From NCBI GenBank assembly GCA_905221605.1, contig CAJNDS010001946.1, forward strand, positions 124,001-188,000: a stretch of 64,000 nt of DNA, read 5' to 3'. Source of the DNA: Symbiodinium natans. Taxonomy: Eukaryota > Sar > Dinophyceae > Suessiales > Symbiodiniaceae. Position numbers and translations under genes: made by a program. Under the pieces are notes generated by a model that was not told the origin of the DNA, ran no database searches, and saw only the letters and a program-made list of their open reading frames with translations. The stretch's first letter is position 1. Each line of letters opens with the position of its first letter. Of the stretch, positions 54,191 through 63,989 are shown piece by piece.

Positions 54191-56039
54191 GACCCAGGTA
54201 ACCCCATAGTCTCATTCTCCACTGCATGGTCCAGGAGAAACCAGAGTGGCGTTGAAGGTAGAGCAAAGTCCCTCGTTTTCTCAAACGATGCAAAACCATG
54301 GCCTGATCCCGCCCTGCATCTTCAGGGATAAAAAGGTGCATGAACGACTGTAGCGCAGTGGCCTGAAGAGTGTTTACCTTTTTGATACCAGATGCTGTAG
54401 GGACCAACACCGGGGTAGCCCACAGCCACTTGCTTCCAACATAGCGATTCAGCAGATGCAGGGCCAATGCAGGCTGTGCCCATGTCAAACCTTTAAGCAC
54501 AGGAGCCATCTGTACAACTCCGTGATGTACACTACGCTGGACAAAAGGCAGCCAGAGGTCCCAGGAGGTTTCCCCGACCGAAGTGTGGCGCAAGGGCTTA
54601 CGTAGGTAAGCAGTCTCGGATGTCCAGGTGTACTGGTGTAGCACATGATCATCAGGGACTTCCCGTCGACCTCTGGCCAACATCTCAGGCCTAGCAAAAA
54701 CTTGGGTCTTGGCGGGATTGAACTGAAGTCCAATGGCGTGCAAGGCCTGCTGTATCCTGGGGAGAAGTCGCTTAGCCACAGTCCAGTCATCAAAATGTAA
54801 AATAAGATCATCAACAAAAAGCCATCCCCATTGACCGAAAAAACTGCTTTCACCTTCAGACTCCCATTGTGTGAACTGCTCTTGCACCACATGACCTATG
54901 AGGTAACTGAACAAAATAGAGCTGAAAGTGTGCCCCTGTTGTATTCCCCTAGTCTGGTCAATATGCCACTCCTCCCCTTGGTACACAAAGCGAAGCGAAG
55001 GTCTGCATATAACCCGGAGAAGCTGAAGGGCTTCACGCGCAAGCTCCGGATTCGTATGGTCACAAACAAATCTGGCCACGGATGCATGGTGGATACTGTC
55101 AAAAGCCGCCTGTATATCAGCATTGACCCAAACCCTACTCTTGTCAGCAATACTTTCGCAGTAAGTTTGCCAGTGTGCTGAGGCTAGCGCATCCGCGACT
55201 TGCCCTCCCGGCAGGCCGCCAAACTGGCATGGCGCCACCGGCCAGCAACCCACGAGACGACGAACCAGCAGTGTGCAAAACAGTTTAGTAGAAGCTTCAA
55301 CGAGGTTTATGGGGCGTATCTGTGCAGGAGTGACAACCTCAGCAAGTTTTGGGACAAGCGTCACAAAACTGCAGTGTATCTCTGTCGGGTGGTTTGAGGA
55401 TTCAAGCAGACTGTTCAAAAATTCCCGCAAAATCAAGCGTCCGTCCGGCATTGACCACATGGCAACCAAGAGTTCATACGAGATCCCACTGAGGCCCGTG
55501 GACTTCCCCATCTTACCCTTACTCAGACCAGCAGCAATCTCCTCCTCACTAAAATATTTGATGGCAAACTCACCAGTGGCAAGCTGAAGATCTCGGAAGA
55601 TAGATTCGACTGACACCTCTTGTTCAGCGGGAATCTGCGGACTGAAGAGTTCACGAAAGTGCTCCTTGACACATCGAGCAGCAGCATCAACGTCACCACC
55701 TTTGGCCCGAACCAGTCCACTCATGTCAGAATGTTGTCTAGTACGATTGCGAAGGTAACGAATAGACTGCGCATGACCATCAGCTGCTGCTTTTTCAAGT
55801 TCCTGCAACCAGGCAAGCTTCTCTGCCCGGCGCCTGGCAAGCACCAGCCTCGTGAGTTCCAGTCTGCGTGCTGCATCATGACACTCTCGTCGCTGACGAC
55901 AAAGGTCTTTAAGGCTTTGGCTATCCCTGAACTTCTGGGAGGGCGTGGGATAAGTGGCCACTGCTTGTACTTGCTTGAGGGATTCCCACTTGCCATGCAG
56001 ACTAAGCTCAGCGAAACCGTCTCTGACAGAAGGGAGCAC
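54135..56039 (-). CDS. LINE ORF2 reverse transcriptase domain
   Basis: A 634-codon frame. RT landmarks: IRPINLVEASTKLFCTLLVR (residues 241-260), DIQAAFDSI with the first catalytic Asp (308-316), RGIQQGHTFSSILF (364-377) and the active-site LFVDDLILHF (407-416) with Val-Asp-Asp in place of the more common Ala-Asp-Asp. An N-terminal basic helical stretch (CRQRRECHDAARRLELTRL, about 47-65) precedes it. The frame is open upstream of its first Met to about 56100, overlapping the end of the endonuclease frame in another phase. The catalytic residues are intact; the break lies at the junctions. Confidence 0.85.
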   Translation of the reverse strand: MLPSVRDGFAELSLHGKWESLKQVQAVATYPTPSQKFRDSQSLKDLCRQRRECHDAARRLELTRLVLARRRAEKLAWLQELEKAAADGHAQSIRYLRNRTRQHSDMSGLVRAKGGDVDAAARCVKEHFRELFSPQIPAEQEVSVESIFRDLQLATGEFAIKYFSEEEIAAGLSKGKMGKSTGLSGISYELLVAMWSMPDGRLILREFLNSLLESSNHPTEIHCSFVTLVPKLAEVVTPAQIRPINLVEASTKLFCTLLVRRLVGCWPVAPCQFGGLPGGQVADALASAHWQTYCESIADKSRVWVNADIQAAFDSIHHASVARFVCDHTNPELAREALQLLRVICRPSLRFVYQGEEWHIDQTRGIQQGHTFSSILFSYLIGHVVQEQFTQWESEGESSFFGQWGWLFVDDLILHFDDWTVAKRLLPRIQQALHAIGLQFNPAKTQVFARPEMLARGRREVPDDHVLHQYTWTSETAYLRKPLRHTSVGETSWDLWLPFVQRSVHHGVVQMAPVLKGLTWAQPALALHLLNRYVGSKWLWATPVLVPTASGIKKVNTLQATALQSFMHLFIPEDAGRDQAMVLHRLRKRGTLLYLQRHSGFSWTMQWRMRLWGYLGHVLRRPPQHPARKLRFPP

Positions 56040-56799
56040 ATCTCCAAGATTGGCTCCAACACTCCAGCGGCCACACTTGGGTCTTTTTCGGGCTTTGCGT
56101 CTTAGAGCCTATTGCAGTTCTGGAACCATCATGGACCTGTAGTCTGGGGGGCTGGGCAATGTGTCTGCGGCTAACATACGCATAGTCCAACTCTGTAGAG
56201 GAATGCCTACCGTGTCTCGTCGGGACTCCAGCACGAAAGCAGACATATCCAAAGGAATTGAACAGAGCATCTAATTGAATGGCTCGGGCTGTCCCAAACT
56301 CTGCATTAAAGTCACCAATGAAAATCGCATCATCGTCCTGGTGTGTGTTGCTATGCTTAGCGATCTCATCGAGGCTGGCGTTGAAAATATCATCGCTGTT
56401 GTCATTGTGAGGCAAGTGGACTGAATAAACCCATCTATGCTCATTGGTAACAGCTTCAATGTAGTGAACCCCTATCAATCGCTCAGCTTTGCAGGACTCA
56501 AGAACACAATCAACGCCTGCACGGTTGAGCAATATCACCTGGGCTAAGTGGGATTGAAGGTCACTGGTACCTAGAGCAATGTAGGCCTGATGTTCATTGT
56601 CATCAAAAATGAATTCACGTAAAGAACCGGCTTCAGCAGGGGCCCCAGGCTTCTCCACCAAAGAGCTCGTTCCTCCCACCTCTTGAAGGGAGAGGACATC
56701 CACAACGTTGTGCTCAAGCCTAAGCCAGTCCAGGATAAAAGGTAATGGTTTGCCTTGCACGTTCCAAGAGTCAGCATGCATGAAGTTCAGCTTGGGCAT
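56008..56799 (-). CDS. LINE ORF2 endonuclease domain (exonuclease-endonuclease-phosphatase fold)
   Basis: A 263-codon frame starting at ATG 56799. Motifs in order: SWNV (11-14), LQEVGG (38-43) with the metal-binding Glu, HLPHND (128-133), IFIGDFNAEFG (159-169) with Asp-Phe-Asn, and HSSTELDYAYVS (199-210) containing the S-x-x-LDY block. The last 25-30 residues (after about 230) lose sense where the reverse-transcriptase frame takes over in another phase, so a single indel near 56100 is likely. It nicks target DNA to prime reverse transcription. Confidence 0.85.
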   Translation of the reverse strand: MPKLNFMHADSWNVQGKPLPFILDWLRLEHNVVDVLSLQEVGGTSSLVEKPGAPAEAGSLREFIFDDNEHQAYIALGTSDLQSHLAQVILLNRAGVDCVLESCKAERLIGVHYIEAVTNEHRWVYSVHLPHNDNSDDIFNASLDEIAKHSNTHQDDDAIFIGDFNAEFGTARAIQLDALFNSFGYVCFRAGVPTRHGRHSSTELDYAYVSRRHIAQPPRLQVHDGSRTAIGSKTQSPKKTQVWPLECWSQSWRCAPFCQRRFR

Positions 56800-56811
56800 C
56801 TGTACAAGTTG

Positions 56812-57885
56812 TCAGGCTTGGAACTCTTGCAACTTAATTGTAACATCGGCTGCTTCCTTCCCGGTCACCCCTCCCAACGCAGTCAAGTTGAAGTGGAATC
56901 GCGTGTGCTCGCCCTCCCCAAGGACCTTGGAAGTAACTGTTTCGCACTCCGTCGCATAGAGGTCCTGAAGTGCTGCGGCTGCAACACGTCTTGTGCCAAT
57001 CCAAATTATCTGCCTGGACCATCCAATCTCCATCTCAGGTTTGGGAGCTTCACCCCAAATGCTAGCAAGGCATTCTTGGGCCTTGCGAGTGATTCTGTTC
57101 TTCTGTCTCCGGGCTGGAGTCCTGGACGGTGCCATCCACATGAGAGGTCCCATAGCTGTAGCTCGCTGGTTTGAGTATTTGTTCTGCATGATATAGAACC
57201 TTTCGGCAGATTCTCCAGGGGGCAGGCTGGAAAGGAAGATGTGCCCAACCTGGGCCCTCTGGCCAAAAACAACCATGCGTTCAATGGACTGAGAATGACA
57301 CGGTTCAAAACCACGAACTAGTCCTTCCATGTCTGACATGATCACTCGTTTCGATGTGTCGAAAGGCCACCCTCCAACAACAACGTGGCAATGGTCGGTT
57401 TCCTCCGCCGATGAAGTAAAAGAGGGGGCACTTTGAGCAGGAAGGGGGGCGCCAGAATTCCTACCATGCGATCTTCCCGTCAAGTACTGAGACCATGGAT
57501 CCGTAGCTGTGTCCTGCCCCAGCCTTTGCTTGGTACTGCTGGAAGTCTTGGCCTCCGAGCGCCCCTCCATGACAAGTTGGTGTAACTTGTCTACCTTTTC
57601 TGCCAGGCCATCCACTCTGGGGTCGCGTGTAGGGTCTTCCGCCCTAGCTTCCAAAGCAAGCAATCTAGTGTTGTAGTCACCCATCATCGACTTCATCTCT
57701 CTAAAGCCTGCTGAAAACGAAGCCTGTAAACCAGAGACCCAAGCTGGGACCAACTCTCCACCATCATCGGGCCTAGCTTCAGGGTGCACAGCTAATTCAT
57801 CTTCACGCTTTCTCTTTGATGGGCTTTCTTCACCTGAGGGGGCTGATAGCTCCTCTTCATCGATTGCAACCGTCGGCACAGCCAT
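56812..57885 (-). CDS. LINE ORF1-like protein
   Basis: A 357-codon frame, starting MAVPTVAIDEEELSAPSG, then a KRKRED basic patch, a helical stretch with AEKVDKLHQLVMEGRSEAK that could form a short coiled coil, and a middle domain starting CHVVVGGWPFDTSKR that resembles an RRM-like RNA-binding strand. It ends 12 bp upstream of the endonuclease start. That spacing is close enough for reinitiation or a single polycistronic mRNA. ORF1 proteins package the RNA. Assignment rests on position and general look rather than a clear family match. Confidence 0.65.
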   Translation of the reverse strand: MAVPTVAIDEEELSAPSGEESPSKRKREDELAVHPEARPDDGGELVPAWVSGLQASFSAGFREMKSMMGDYNTRLLALEARAEDPTRDPRVDGLAEKVDKLHQLVMEGRSEAKTSSSTKQRLGQDTATDPWSQYLTGRSHGRNSGAPLPAQSAPSFTSSAEETDHCHVVVGGWPFDTSKRVIMSDMEGLVRGFEPCHSQSIERMVVFGQRAQVGHIFLSSLPPGESAERFYIMQNKYSNQRATAMGPLMWMAPSRTPARRQKNRITRKAQECLASIWGEAPKPEMEIGWSRQIIWIGTRRVAAAALQDLYATECETVTSKVLGEGEHTRFHFNLTALGGVTGKEAADVTIKLQEFQA

Positions 57886-58013
57886 GAATCGGAGAAGGAC
57901 AAGAACTCAAGAAGGAATTTTAAGCCGAAACCCTTGAGCCGTAGCCATACTAAACTATCTAACCTCCTTTCGGTAACCCGACCCGGTCACATACTACACA
58001 AAAGGTCCCTCTT

Positions 58014-58160
58014 ATATATATATATATGTATATATTTATGGTATGTATGGTACACATGGTAGATACACATATGGTAGATCTGGCATTACATGTACAAAAA
58101 TGATATGAGATGATATGCTATGATATGTTTTGATATGGTAGCTAATGGTGGGTATGTATA
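58014..58160. repeat. (TA)n plus degenerate GATATG repeat
   Basis: TATATA run (about 58014-58036), then GTATGG words and a GATATGATATG-like stretch (58098-58140). Confidence 0.85.
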
Positions 58161-58189
58161 TATCTATGACATGGGATAGGTGTATTGCT

Positions 58190-58500
58190 ATGTCGTGGCG
58201 CAAGTCTGCCATAGATGTGCGATCTGAAGATTCAAGCTCCTCGTCCCTGACTTGGTCTAGCTTTGGCCACTGACGAGAGTCATGCGTTGCCGCAGGGACC
58301 TGCAGGCTGCCATGCTTATGCCCAGGCTGCCGCTTCAGCAACGGAATTGCCCCTGCCTGGTGGATGAGATGATTGAAATCTTCGCGGATCCTCTGCCTAG
58401 CCTGGTCCTTCTCTGGTGCAAGAAACGGCTGTGCTGTGCCCTGCTGCTCAACTACCGCTGACCGCCTCTTGCAACACACATTCCGCTGTCCTGGATCGTG
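58190..58500 (-). CDS. Unassigned exon
   Basis: The minus frame reads NVCCKRRSAVVEQQGTAQP, LAPEKDQARQRIREDFNHLI, then KRQPGHKHGSLQVPAATHD and QVRDEELESSDRTSMADLR, with natural composition over about 95 codons. No in-frame ATG begins it, so it is probably an internal exon. An acceptor-like CCAG lies at about 58492. Family unknown. It lies between the LINE and the plus-strand gene. Confidence 0.45.
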
Positions 58501-58779
58501 ATGAACGAATCAAGCTGCTGCTGGCTGGCCTGTCACAACGGCAACTCCCTAACAGCTGCCGCTGCATGCTGCTGTTTTCTCATGCCCTTCAGTGCCGACT
58601 CAGCTTTGCTGCTCGGACGCATTCGAAAGTTGTGAGCCTCCATCGTGGTGGTGAAGTTGATAGGCTGCTGAAGAACCCAAACCTTAGCACGAAAGGATGT
58701 TGCTGCAACGTTCCCGTTCTGAGCCTTGCCACTGCTGCACGGCGATGGTGCCGTTGCAGCCGTGTGTGCTCCCAGTGCA

Positions 58780-60015
58780 TGAAAGGATTCAAAAAGCATT
58801 CTGTGTGCATTTAAGCTCTGAGATCAATGAGCACATGAACAACTCAGCAACGGAGAGCGCTCGATCAGCACCCATCAACGCCAAGTTTCGCCAACAACCA
58901 GGCTTCCTCCCCACCACCAACACCTCCCACAACAGGAGCTTGATCGCATTCAGGAAGCTCTCGAAGCCCGAGTTTGGAACCCAGATGCCAATGTACAAGT
59001 TGGCCAAGGCCCCCCCAAACACCTACCGGGAGTACCACGAAAGACGAAAGAACGGGCATCACCACAAGCTCAAGTCAGGTAAGATCTCGGTTTTTCCGAC
59101 AAACAACTCATTGCCGTTAACCAAAATACATCGACTACCAACTGCATTCCTCACTCACACTCAGCACAACGAACGCGCTCACGCACAATCGCCATCGGCC
59201 GTGACAGGTGGACGAAGGGGCTGTCAGCATCCAAACGTCCGAGAAATCGTCTTGAGCGAGCTTGCCAAGCAAGAGTTGCTGCGAAGTGATGAGCGAGACA
59301 TCAATGAATGCTGCTTACTAGCCTCTTTTGGGGATGTGCGAGCTAGGCCGGCTTAACACGTAACATCACGTAACTGCAATCTTTCATCGCTGACAGACTT
59401 CCATTCCTTCAGCAGCGCAGCTGACGCCGCCTTGAACGGCGAATCATCAAGACCCGGCGCCAAATTAAAGAAATGCAGGCAGTTCAGAAAGCTCGGAAAC
59501 CTGGAAGGTTGCATTGCGCACAATTGGAGACGTGTTTCCGTGTTTGTCTACCAGCACGGCTTCATGCCAACCAGGCATAAGATCGAAATTCTGACAGATG
59601 CATGTCGTACGACGATGCGGCGGCCACAAGATTCGAACTGGCAAAAACTTTCAACGGCGGCATTCGCCGCACAGGAACCACACCAGCTTTCCCAGTTGGG
59701 CTCAAAAAACACGGCATACCAACAGCCAAGGTGTGTCGTCCAAGCGAAACAAAGAAGCAGAAAACTCTCGTCTCGGTTCGTTCTCGTCCTTTCTCAGACA
59801 AACAAATATGCATGACCCACACCATGATTGCAATCCACCAAAAAGTAGTACGTGCCCGTGCACTTACAGGACATTGTGGGGCTCTTACTAACAATAAGAA
59901 GAACATATTGGGCCCCAGATCTACTATAAGACTGTGGGCGCGTTCTCTCGTTCACTGCGTTCACCTGGATATATGTAAAAAACAGGGTCAATGGTCAAGG
60001 CTTTTTCAGGGGTGA
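58780..60015 (+). CDS. Unassigned plus-strand multi-exon gene
   Basis: The plus block 58820-59077 reads NEHMNNSATESARSAPINAK, FRQQPGFLPTTNTSHNRSLI, GTQMPMYKLAKAPPNTYREY and HERRKNGHHHKLKS. Third codon positions are mostly C or G, and the block ends at a consensus donor CAG|GTAAG at 59077-59083. The acceptor GTGACAG at about 59207 continues in frame as RRGCQHPNVREIVLSELAKQ and LLRSDERDINE. Likely later exons are RRIIKTRRQIKEMQAVQKAR (about 59432-59500) and MSYDDAAATRFELAKTFNGG with TGTTPAFPVGLKKHGIPTAK (about 59602-59740). The protein is basic and His/Asn-rich. The family is not recognised. It runs against the other genes and converges with the GTPase gene. Confidence 0.5.
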
Positions 60016-61563
60016 ATGAGGCGGGTCATACTTTTCTTTAAGCTGTCTGAGCTGTTTGAGGACATTGGCTTCGTTGGGGGAGGGGGGGGGGGGGTGAAGG
60101 GGCCTACAGGCAAGTGCGGACGATCTCATGGCAGCAACAACGCATTGCATATGCATTGCAGCCGCACCGGCTGCAGTAGATAGCTTCTGGTTGGCTTTAG
60201 TCAACACAAAGGAATTCCAGGAGCTTTGCCAGGGGCAACTTGTCGGCAAGAAGGATATCACCTCGGCCCGAACTCTTATGTGAGCAGGGTCCTAAAGAAT
60301 ATTCTGAGCAAGCGCAAGCAGCCAAATTGCAACAGCATGGTTGACCCTCCATCTTTGCTGCCCAATCACTTTGCAGACCTTCGGAGCGTAGACCTTCTCG
60401 CAGTATCCGTGCCACCTGCTTTGGATACTGTCTCGGTCAACCCCCAAGCTTTCTGCCTGCAAACCCCTGCGCAATCATACGCGTGTCTGCAACCGACATG
60501 CAGGCACAGGCATGCAAACCTGTTGCTGCTCCTCAAAGAAAACAAAGAATTGCTGGTTGAGCACCTGCAACCATCATTCTTCCATGCAAGCTGCCAAAGG
60601 TCACACTGCTCAAAGAAAGAAGCACCTTGAGGTTGTTAAGCAACACTGCCTGGGTTGCACAAGCACTCCAGGACATCAGCCAAACATACATTGTCAACGA
60701 CCCACATTTTCTGCTTGGCAGTTCATCCCTGTGTGGCATTGGCAAGAACAACTTGCATGAAGCAGTCCAAACTATGTTCAAGCCGCTACCCATGGCTGAC
60801 TTTGTTGCAGGACAGGGCACAGACGAGAAAAGAAGTGCCAGACTGAAGATCTTGGGTCCGTATGAACTTCGGGCGTCCTGCACAGCAGCCGCAAGTCCAA
60901 CACTCAAGATCCAAGAAAAACTCCTGTCCTCTGAAGAGAACAAGCCTTCTGTGTCCATCCATACCTGATGTCTTGCTGCATTCTGTTGGCTTCTTCTACC
61001 TCCGTGTTTGCCACCAGTATGTATGCCTTGTGTCGGTGGTCTCTCGGTCCCATGAGCAGTCGCAAGAGTCAAGAGCAAATCCAGTCTCACGGATGTGGGC
61101 CTGCTTTGCAGCAATCATGATTTTGCCAAGCCACCACTGTGCCACCAGAGATCTGCTCAGCACATATATCAATGCCCCTGACCACAAAATTTCAGGCGTA
61201 GAACCGAATGCCGAATGCACTGCACCCTGCGCCTCGTGTATGTCTGCTGACCATGCCCAACACCAAAGCCACCTTGATAAGGTGCCTGCCGATCGCAGTC
61301 TTGGCTTCCCAGTGGATGAGCCGTCTCAACGTTTCCGTGATCCAACAAGGATTCCCTACAGGAATCTTTGGGGGGGGGGGGGGCGGGCACAGAGAACGTG
61401 CAAAACCATCTACAATCCAAACAACCCACCCAGAGTACATGAGTCGAAGAAATTTTCTGCCACAACCTTCCCACCACGGAAGAACATGCAGATGCTCCTG
61501 ACGACCCATCAAGCGATTCAGCAGCAGCGACTTCCCACCACGGTAGACACCCAGGGCCGGCAC
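59995..61563 (-). CDS. Guanylate-binding-protein/atlastin-type large GTPase, multi-exon
   Basis: Diagnostic blocks in order on the minus strand. The P-loop exon (61563 to about 61501) opens after CTGCAG and reads VPALGVYRGGKSLLLNRLMG, the GxYRxGKS form typical of GBP/atlastin GTPases. The next exon (61272 to about 61228) reads GFGVGHGQQTYTRG, the switch-I block with its Thr. An exon opening at 60965 reads VWMDTEGLFSSED, the G3 DxEG block. The exon 60877-60821 reads DARSSYGPKIFSLALLFSS, the following conserved strand, and is bounded by a CAG acceptor and a GT donor. Downstream, protein-like blocks DRDSIQSRWHGYCEKVYAPK (about 60380-60450) and NVLKQLRQLKEKYDPPHSP (stop near 59995) may be the helical stalk. 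The family remodels membranes or acts in cell defence; the role here is unknown. The G4 block was not located. Confidence 0.7.
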
Positions 61564-61574
61564 CTGCAGATGCA

Positions 61575-62030
61575 GATGCAGCTGACAAGTCTACCAAGTT
61601 CCAGCAGCTCAGCCCCCAGCGAGGAAGAGTGGTGAGCCTCAGCATGTCGTGACCACATTCTCACTCATGGCTGATGCGGATGGCACGCCGGGCTGGTGCA
61701 AGCTTCCGTGTTGCCGGGTGACGTTGGGCAGCCAAGTACTCTAGTCCAGCTTCATTCAGCTGTAGCCCCGCTGCCGTAGCCTAGTGGGAAACGACGAGGG
61801 AAAAAAATGACGGCACGATGTCGGCAAAACCGGCGAATTAGTCGATTCAAGGGACTTCTCCAGCATCCTCATCCTGTGAGACAGCGCTTGGGCGCCGCAA
61901 GCGCGCCGCAATTTTGTATGCTCCTAAGTCTGTCCTTCGAGACCACTTCTAGAAGTCGAACTGGGCAAAGCTGGCAGGCTGCCTTGCCGGCCTGGTCACG
62001 ACGTCGAGCACGACAGACGAGCTAAACAAG
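61575..62030. other. Upstream flank of the GTPase gene, nothing supportable
   Basis: May contain a leader exon of the GTPase. Short frames on both strands have no motif. Confidence 0.4.
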
Positions 62031-62560
62031 GGCGAAGCAGTTGCAGTGAATGACTTTTGCATGTGCCTCGGCAGACGCAGAGTCTTCAGGGTCCTCAGGG
62101 TTCTCCAGAATCTTAGTGAAAACAATAAAAAAACTATTGCACACACAGACTGCCATTGACACCACATAGCACCACTTGGATTTCTGTCTGATCTGGACCT
62201 CCGCTTTCTCGGGGAATGCCTCTTCTACCTCCGGCAAGTGTGCAGGTGCTGTAAACCTACTAGAACCTAAAAACTACAGAACCCCGAAATCTTGGAAAGG
62301 GCTCTGATATCAATGTGCCTCTGGAACCACAGGTTCTTGAGTCTCGGTTGCCTGCACGTCCAGTCGCGGAACCCAGCTGCTCAAAGTTAGACCGCTGAAA
62401 GATTAGCCGGTGAGTTGCTCTCCTCGACCGCTGCGGGCTCTGCCACCTCTGTCGGGTCAGCATTCGAGATGGCCACGATGAGGCACCAAAGAAACAGGTG
62501 CCGGCTAGACCTGCGCGGCTGGGATGGACTCACATGCCTTTCCATGCTGGATGATCCCGC
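62030..62560 (-). CDS. Possible membrane-protein exons, unassigned
   Basis: The upstream block begins at an ATG at about 62542: MERHVSPSQPRRSSRHLFLW, then a hydrophobic CLIVAISNADP and an acidic stretch, resembling a signal anchor. The downstream block (about 62035-62240) reads LPEVEEAFPEKAEVQIRQKS, the hydrophobic KWCYVVSMAVCVCNSFFIVF, then the acidic NPEDPEDSASAEAHAK. Both are on the GTPase strand and just upstream of it, so they could be its N-terminal exons or a separate small membrane protein. I cannot decide. Confidence 0.35.
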
Positions 62561-62569
62561 CAGCCTTGC

Positions 62570-63310
62570 CAACACCTGCTGCATGGCTCGTCGGCGTTGG
62601 CTTCAAGACTACGAGTAGTTGCTGTCGTGAGGCATGTGCGCTAAGCATTCTTGCCGTGTATTGCTGTGTCAGAACACTAAGGCTCTTTTGGCACTGTAAC
62701 ATCCGCACAATGGCAATGCGGCAATGTGGGTCGTTGGTTTCCTTGAGCCTGCTGCTGATGCCAATGTAAACTATTTGCGCAGCAAAAACTACCAGACGTA
62801 GAAGGCACATTGACATCGACATCCCGCACTGGCATTCATGTGTGGCCCCCCGCAGCCTGGACACGCACTTATCTCCACTACAACACCCCGCATCCGGACA
62901 TTGTTCTGAGCAGTTCTATTGCGCAGCTCATGCATCGATCAACTGGCATGCAAGCAGCTCGGCTCTCGCAAAGCTCAAGATCCAAACGCACCAATGAGTT
63001 TCTTGCTCAGATTTGCTCAGCCTGTTTAATAGTTTCTTCTGGGCCTTCTTGATTGTGTTCAGGGAATTCGCACGAAGCAGGCCCTCTTTCAGAAATGTTT
63101 CTCTGCACCGAGTCCGTGACTGTTCTGTTCAGTCTGAACAGGGATGATACCGAAGCCAACACGTTCACCCACAGCACAGGTTTCTTTTGAGCAACCCAGA
63201 GCGAAAAAGGAGGAACGCGCCACCTCGCAAGATTATGCGCTTCGAATTTTCGACATGATCTATGGACGGCTCTTAGAATTTTGTCATAATTACCGGACAG
63301 CAGATCCAAG
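62570..63310. other. Region without a clear gene
   Basis: Open frames on both strands without motif or family resemblance. Confidence 0.4.
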
Positions 63311-63314
63311 CAAC

Positions 63315-63451
63315 TTCCGTCTCTCCCTCTCTGCATCTGCCTCTCTGCCTCTCTCCCTCTCTCCTTTTCTGCCTCTGTGCCTCTCTCCCGCTCTCCCTCG
63401 CTCTCCCTCGCTCTCCCTCGCTCTCCCTCACTCTCCCTCACTCTCCCTCGA

Positions 63452-63485
<34 letters not shown>

Positions 63486-63575
63486 CCTCCCTCCCTCTCT
63501 CCCCCATCTCTCCCTCTCTGCTTTCTTTCTTTCCTTCTTTCTTTCTTTCGTTCTTTCTTTCTTTTTCTTTCACAA
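63315..63575. repeat. CT-rich microsatellite (CTCTCCCTCG, TTTC)
   Basis: CTCTCCCTCG-type units, then pure CT dinucleotides and TTTC tetranucleotides. Long Ser/Leu/Pro and Arg/Glu/Lys frames across it are artefacts. Confidence 0.9.
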
Positions 63576-63782
63576 CTCGACCCCTTGCAGCAATCCAGCA
63601 GCTTCGCCCAAAGGGTTTTCTGTGGTGCCTCGCATGATCTCGCATGCGTCCGCAGACAGCTGGGGAGGCCAGAGAGCCTACGTCACACTCACCCAACATG
63701 GCGAGTGTGCCAGCTTCGAGCAGACTCGGGCTTGCAACAAAAGAGCAGCATCGGAAGTGTGACCAGTGCGCTGCATCTCCTA

Positions 63783-63989
63783 CTACGAAGCCTGGAGTGC
63801 CTTGAGCCTTCCGACACCTGCTCCATCCTGGGAGCTGCCACTAGCAGAATTTGTTGCGGGCAAGCCCCAGGAGGAACGTCCGAATCTGGAGCTCATGTCT
63901 ACGACATGGCTGGAAAAGTTCGGACACACTGCAAGCAACCACTGAGTGGCGCAAAACTGTTCAAGAGCAAAATCCAAACATTCTCGCAA
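63783..63989 (-). CDS. Possible exon at the window edge, unassigned
   Basis: The minus frame reads RECLDFALEQFCATQWLLAV, then FSSHVVDMSSRFGRSSWG. Natural composition, no motif, splice sites not established. The gene would continue beyond the window. Confidence 0.25.
   Translation of the reverse strand: MRECLDFALEQFCATQWLLAVCPNFSSHVVDMSSRFGRSSWGLPATNSASGSSQDGAGVGRLKALQAS

Larger units (their letters stand above)
53600..57950 (-). mobile_element. LINE-type (APE-containing) non-LTR retrotransposon, decayed
   Basis: On the minus strand: ORF1 (56812-57885), an apurinic-type endonuclease (56008-56799), a reverse transcriptase (54135-56039) and a C-terminal part (53600-54190) in the family's order. 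Endonuclease/RT and RT/C-terminus are each broken by a frameshift, so this copy cannot make a full ORF2 without recoding. The 3' end is not marked by a poly-A; a 5' leader of about 50 bp precedes ORF1. Both flanks contain AAACTATCTAACC words. Confidence 0.85.

Noticed and set aside
57931-57950. A second spliced-leader copy upstream of the LINE
   Set aside because: Only two separate 8-nt matches, in opposite orientations; kept as a low-interest observation rather than a feature.
60627-61635. Plus-strand frames that look protein-like (113 and 257 codons)
   Set aside because: They are antisense to the GTPase exons, whose DTEG, KIFSLALLFSS and P-loop motifs fix the minus strand as coding.
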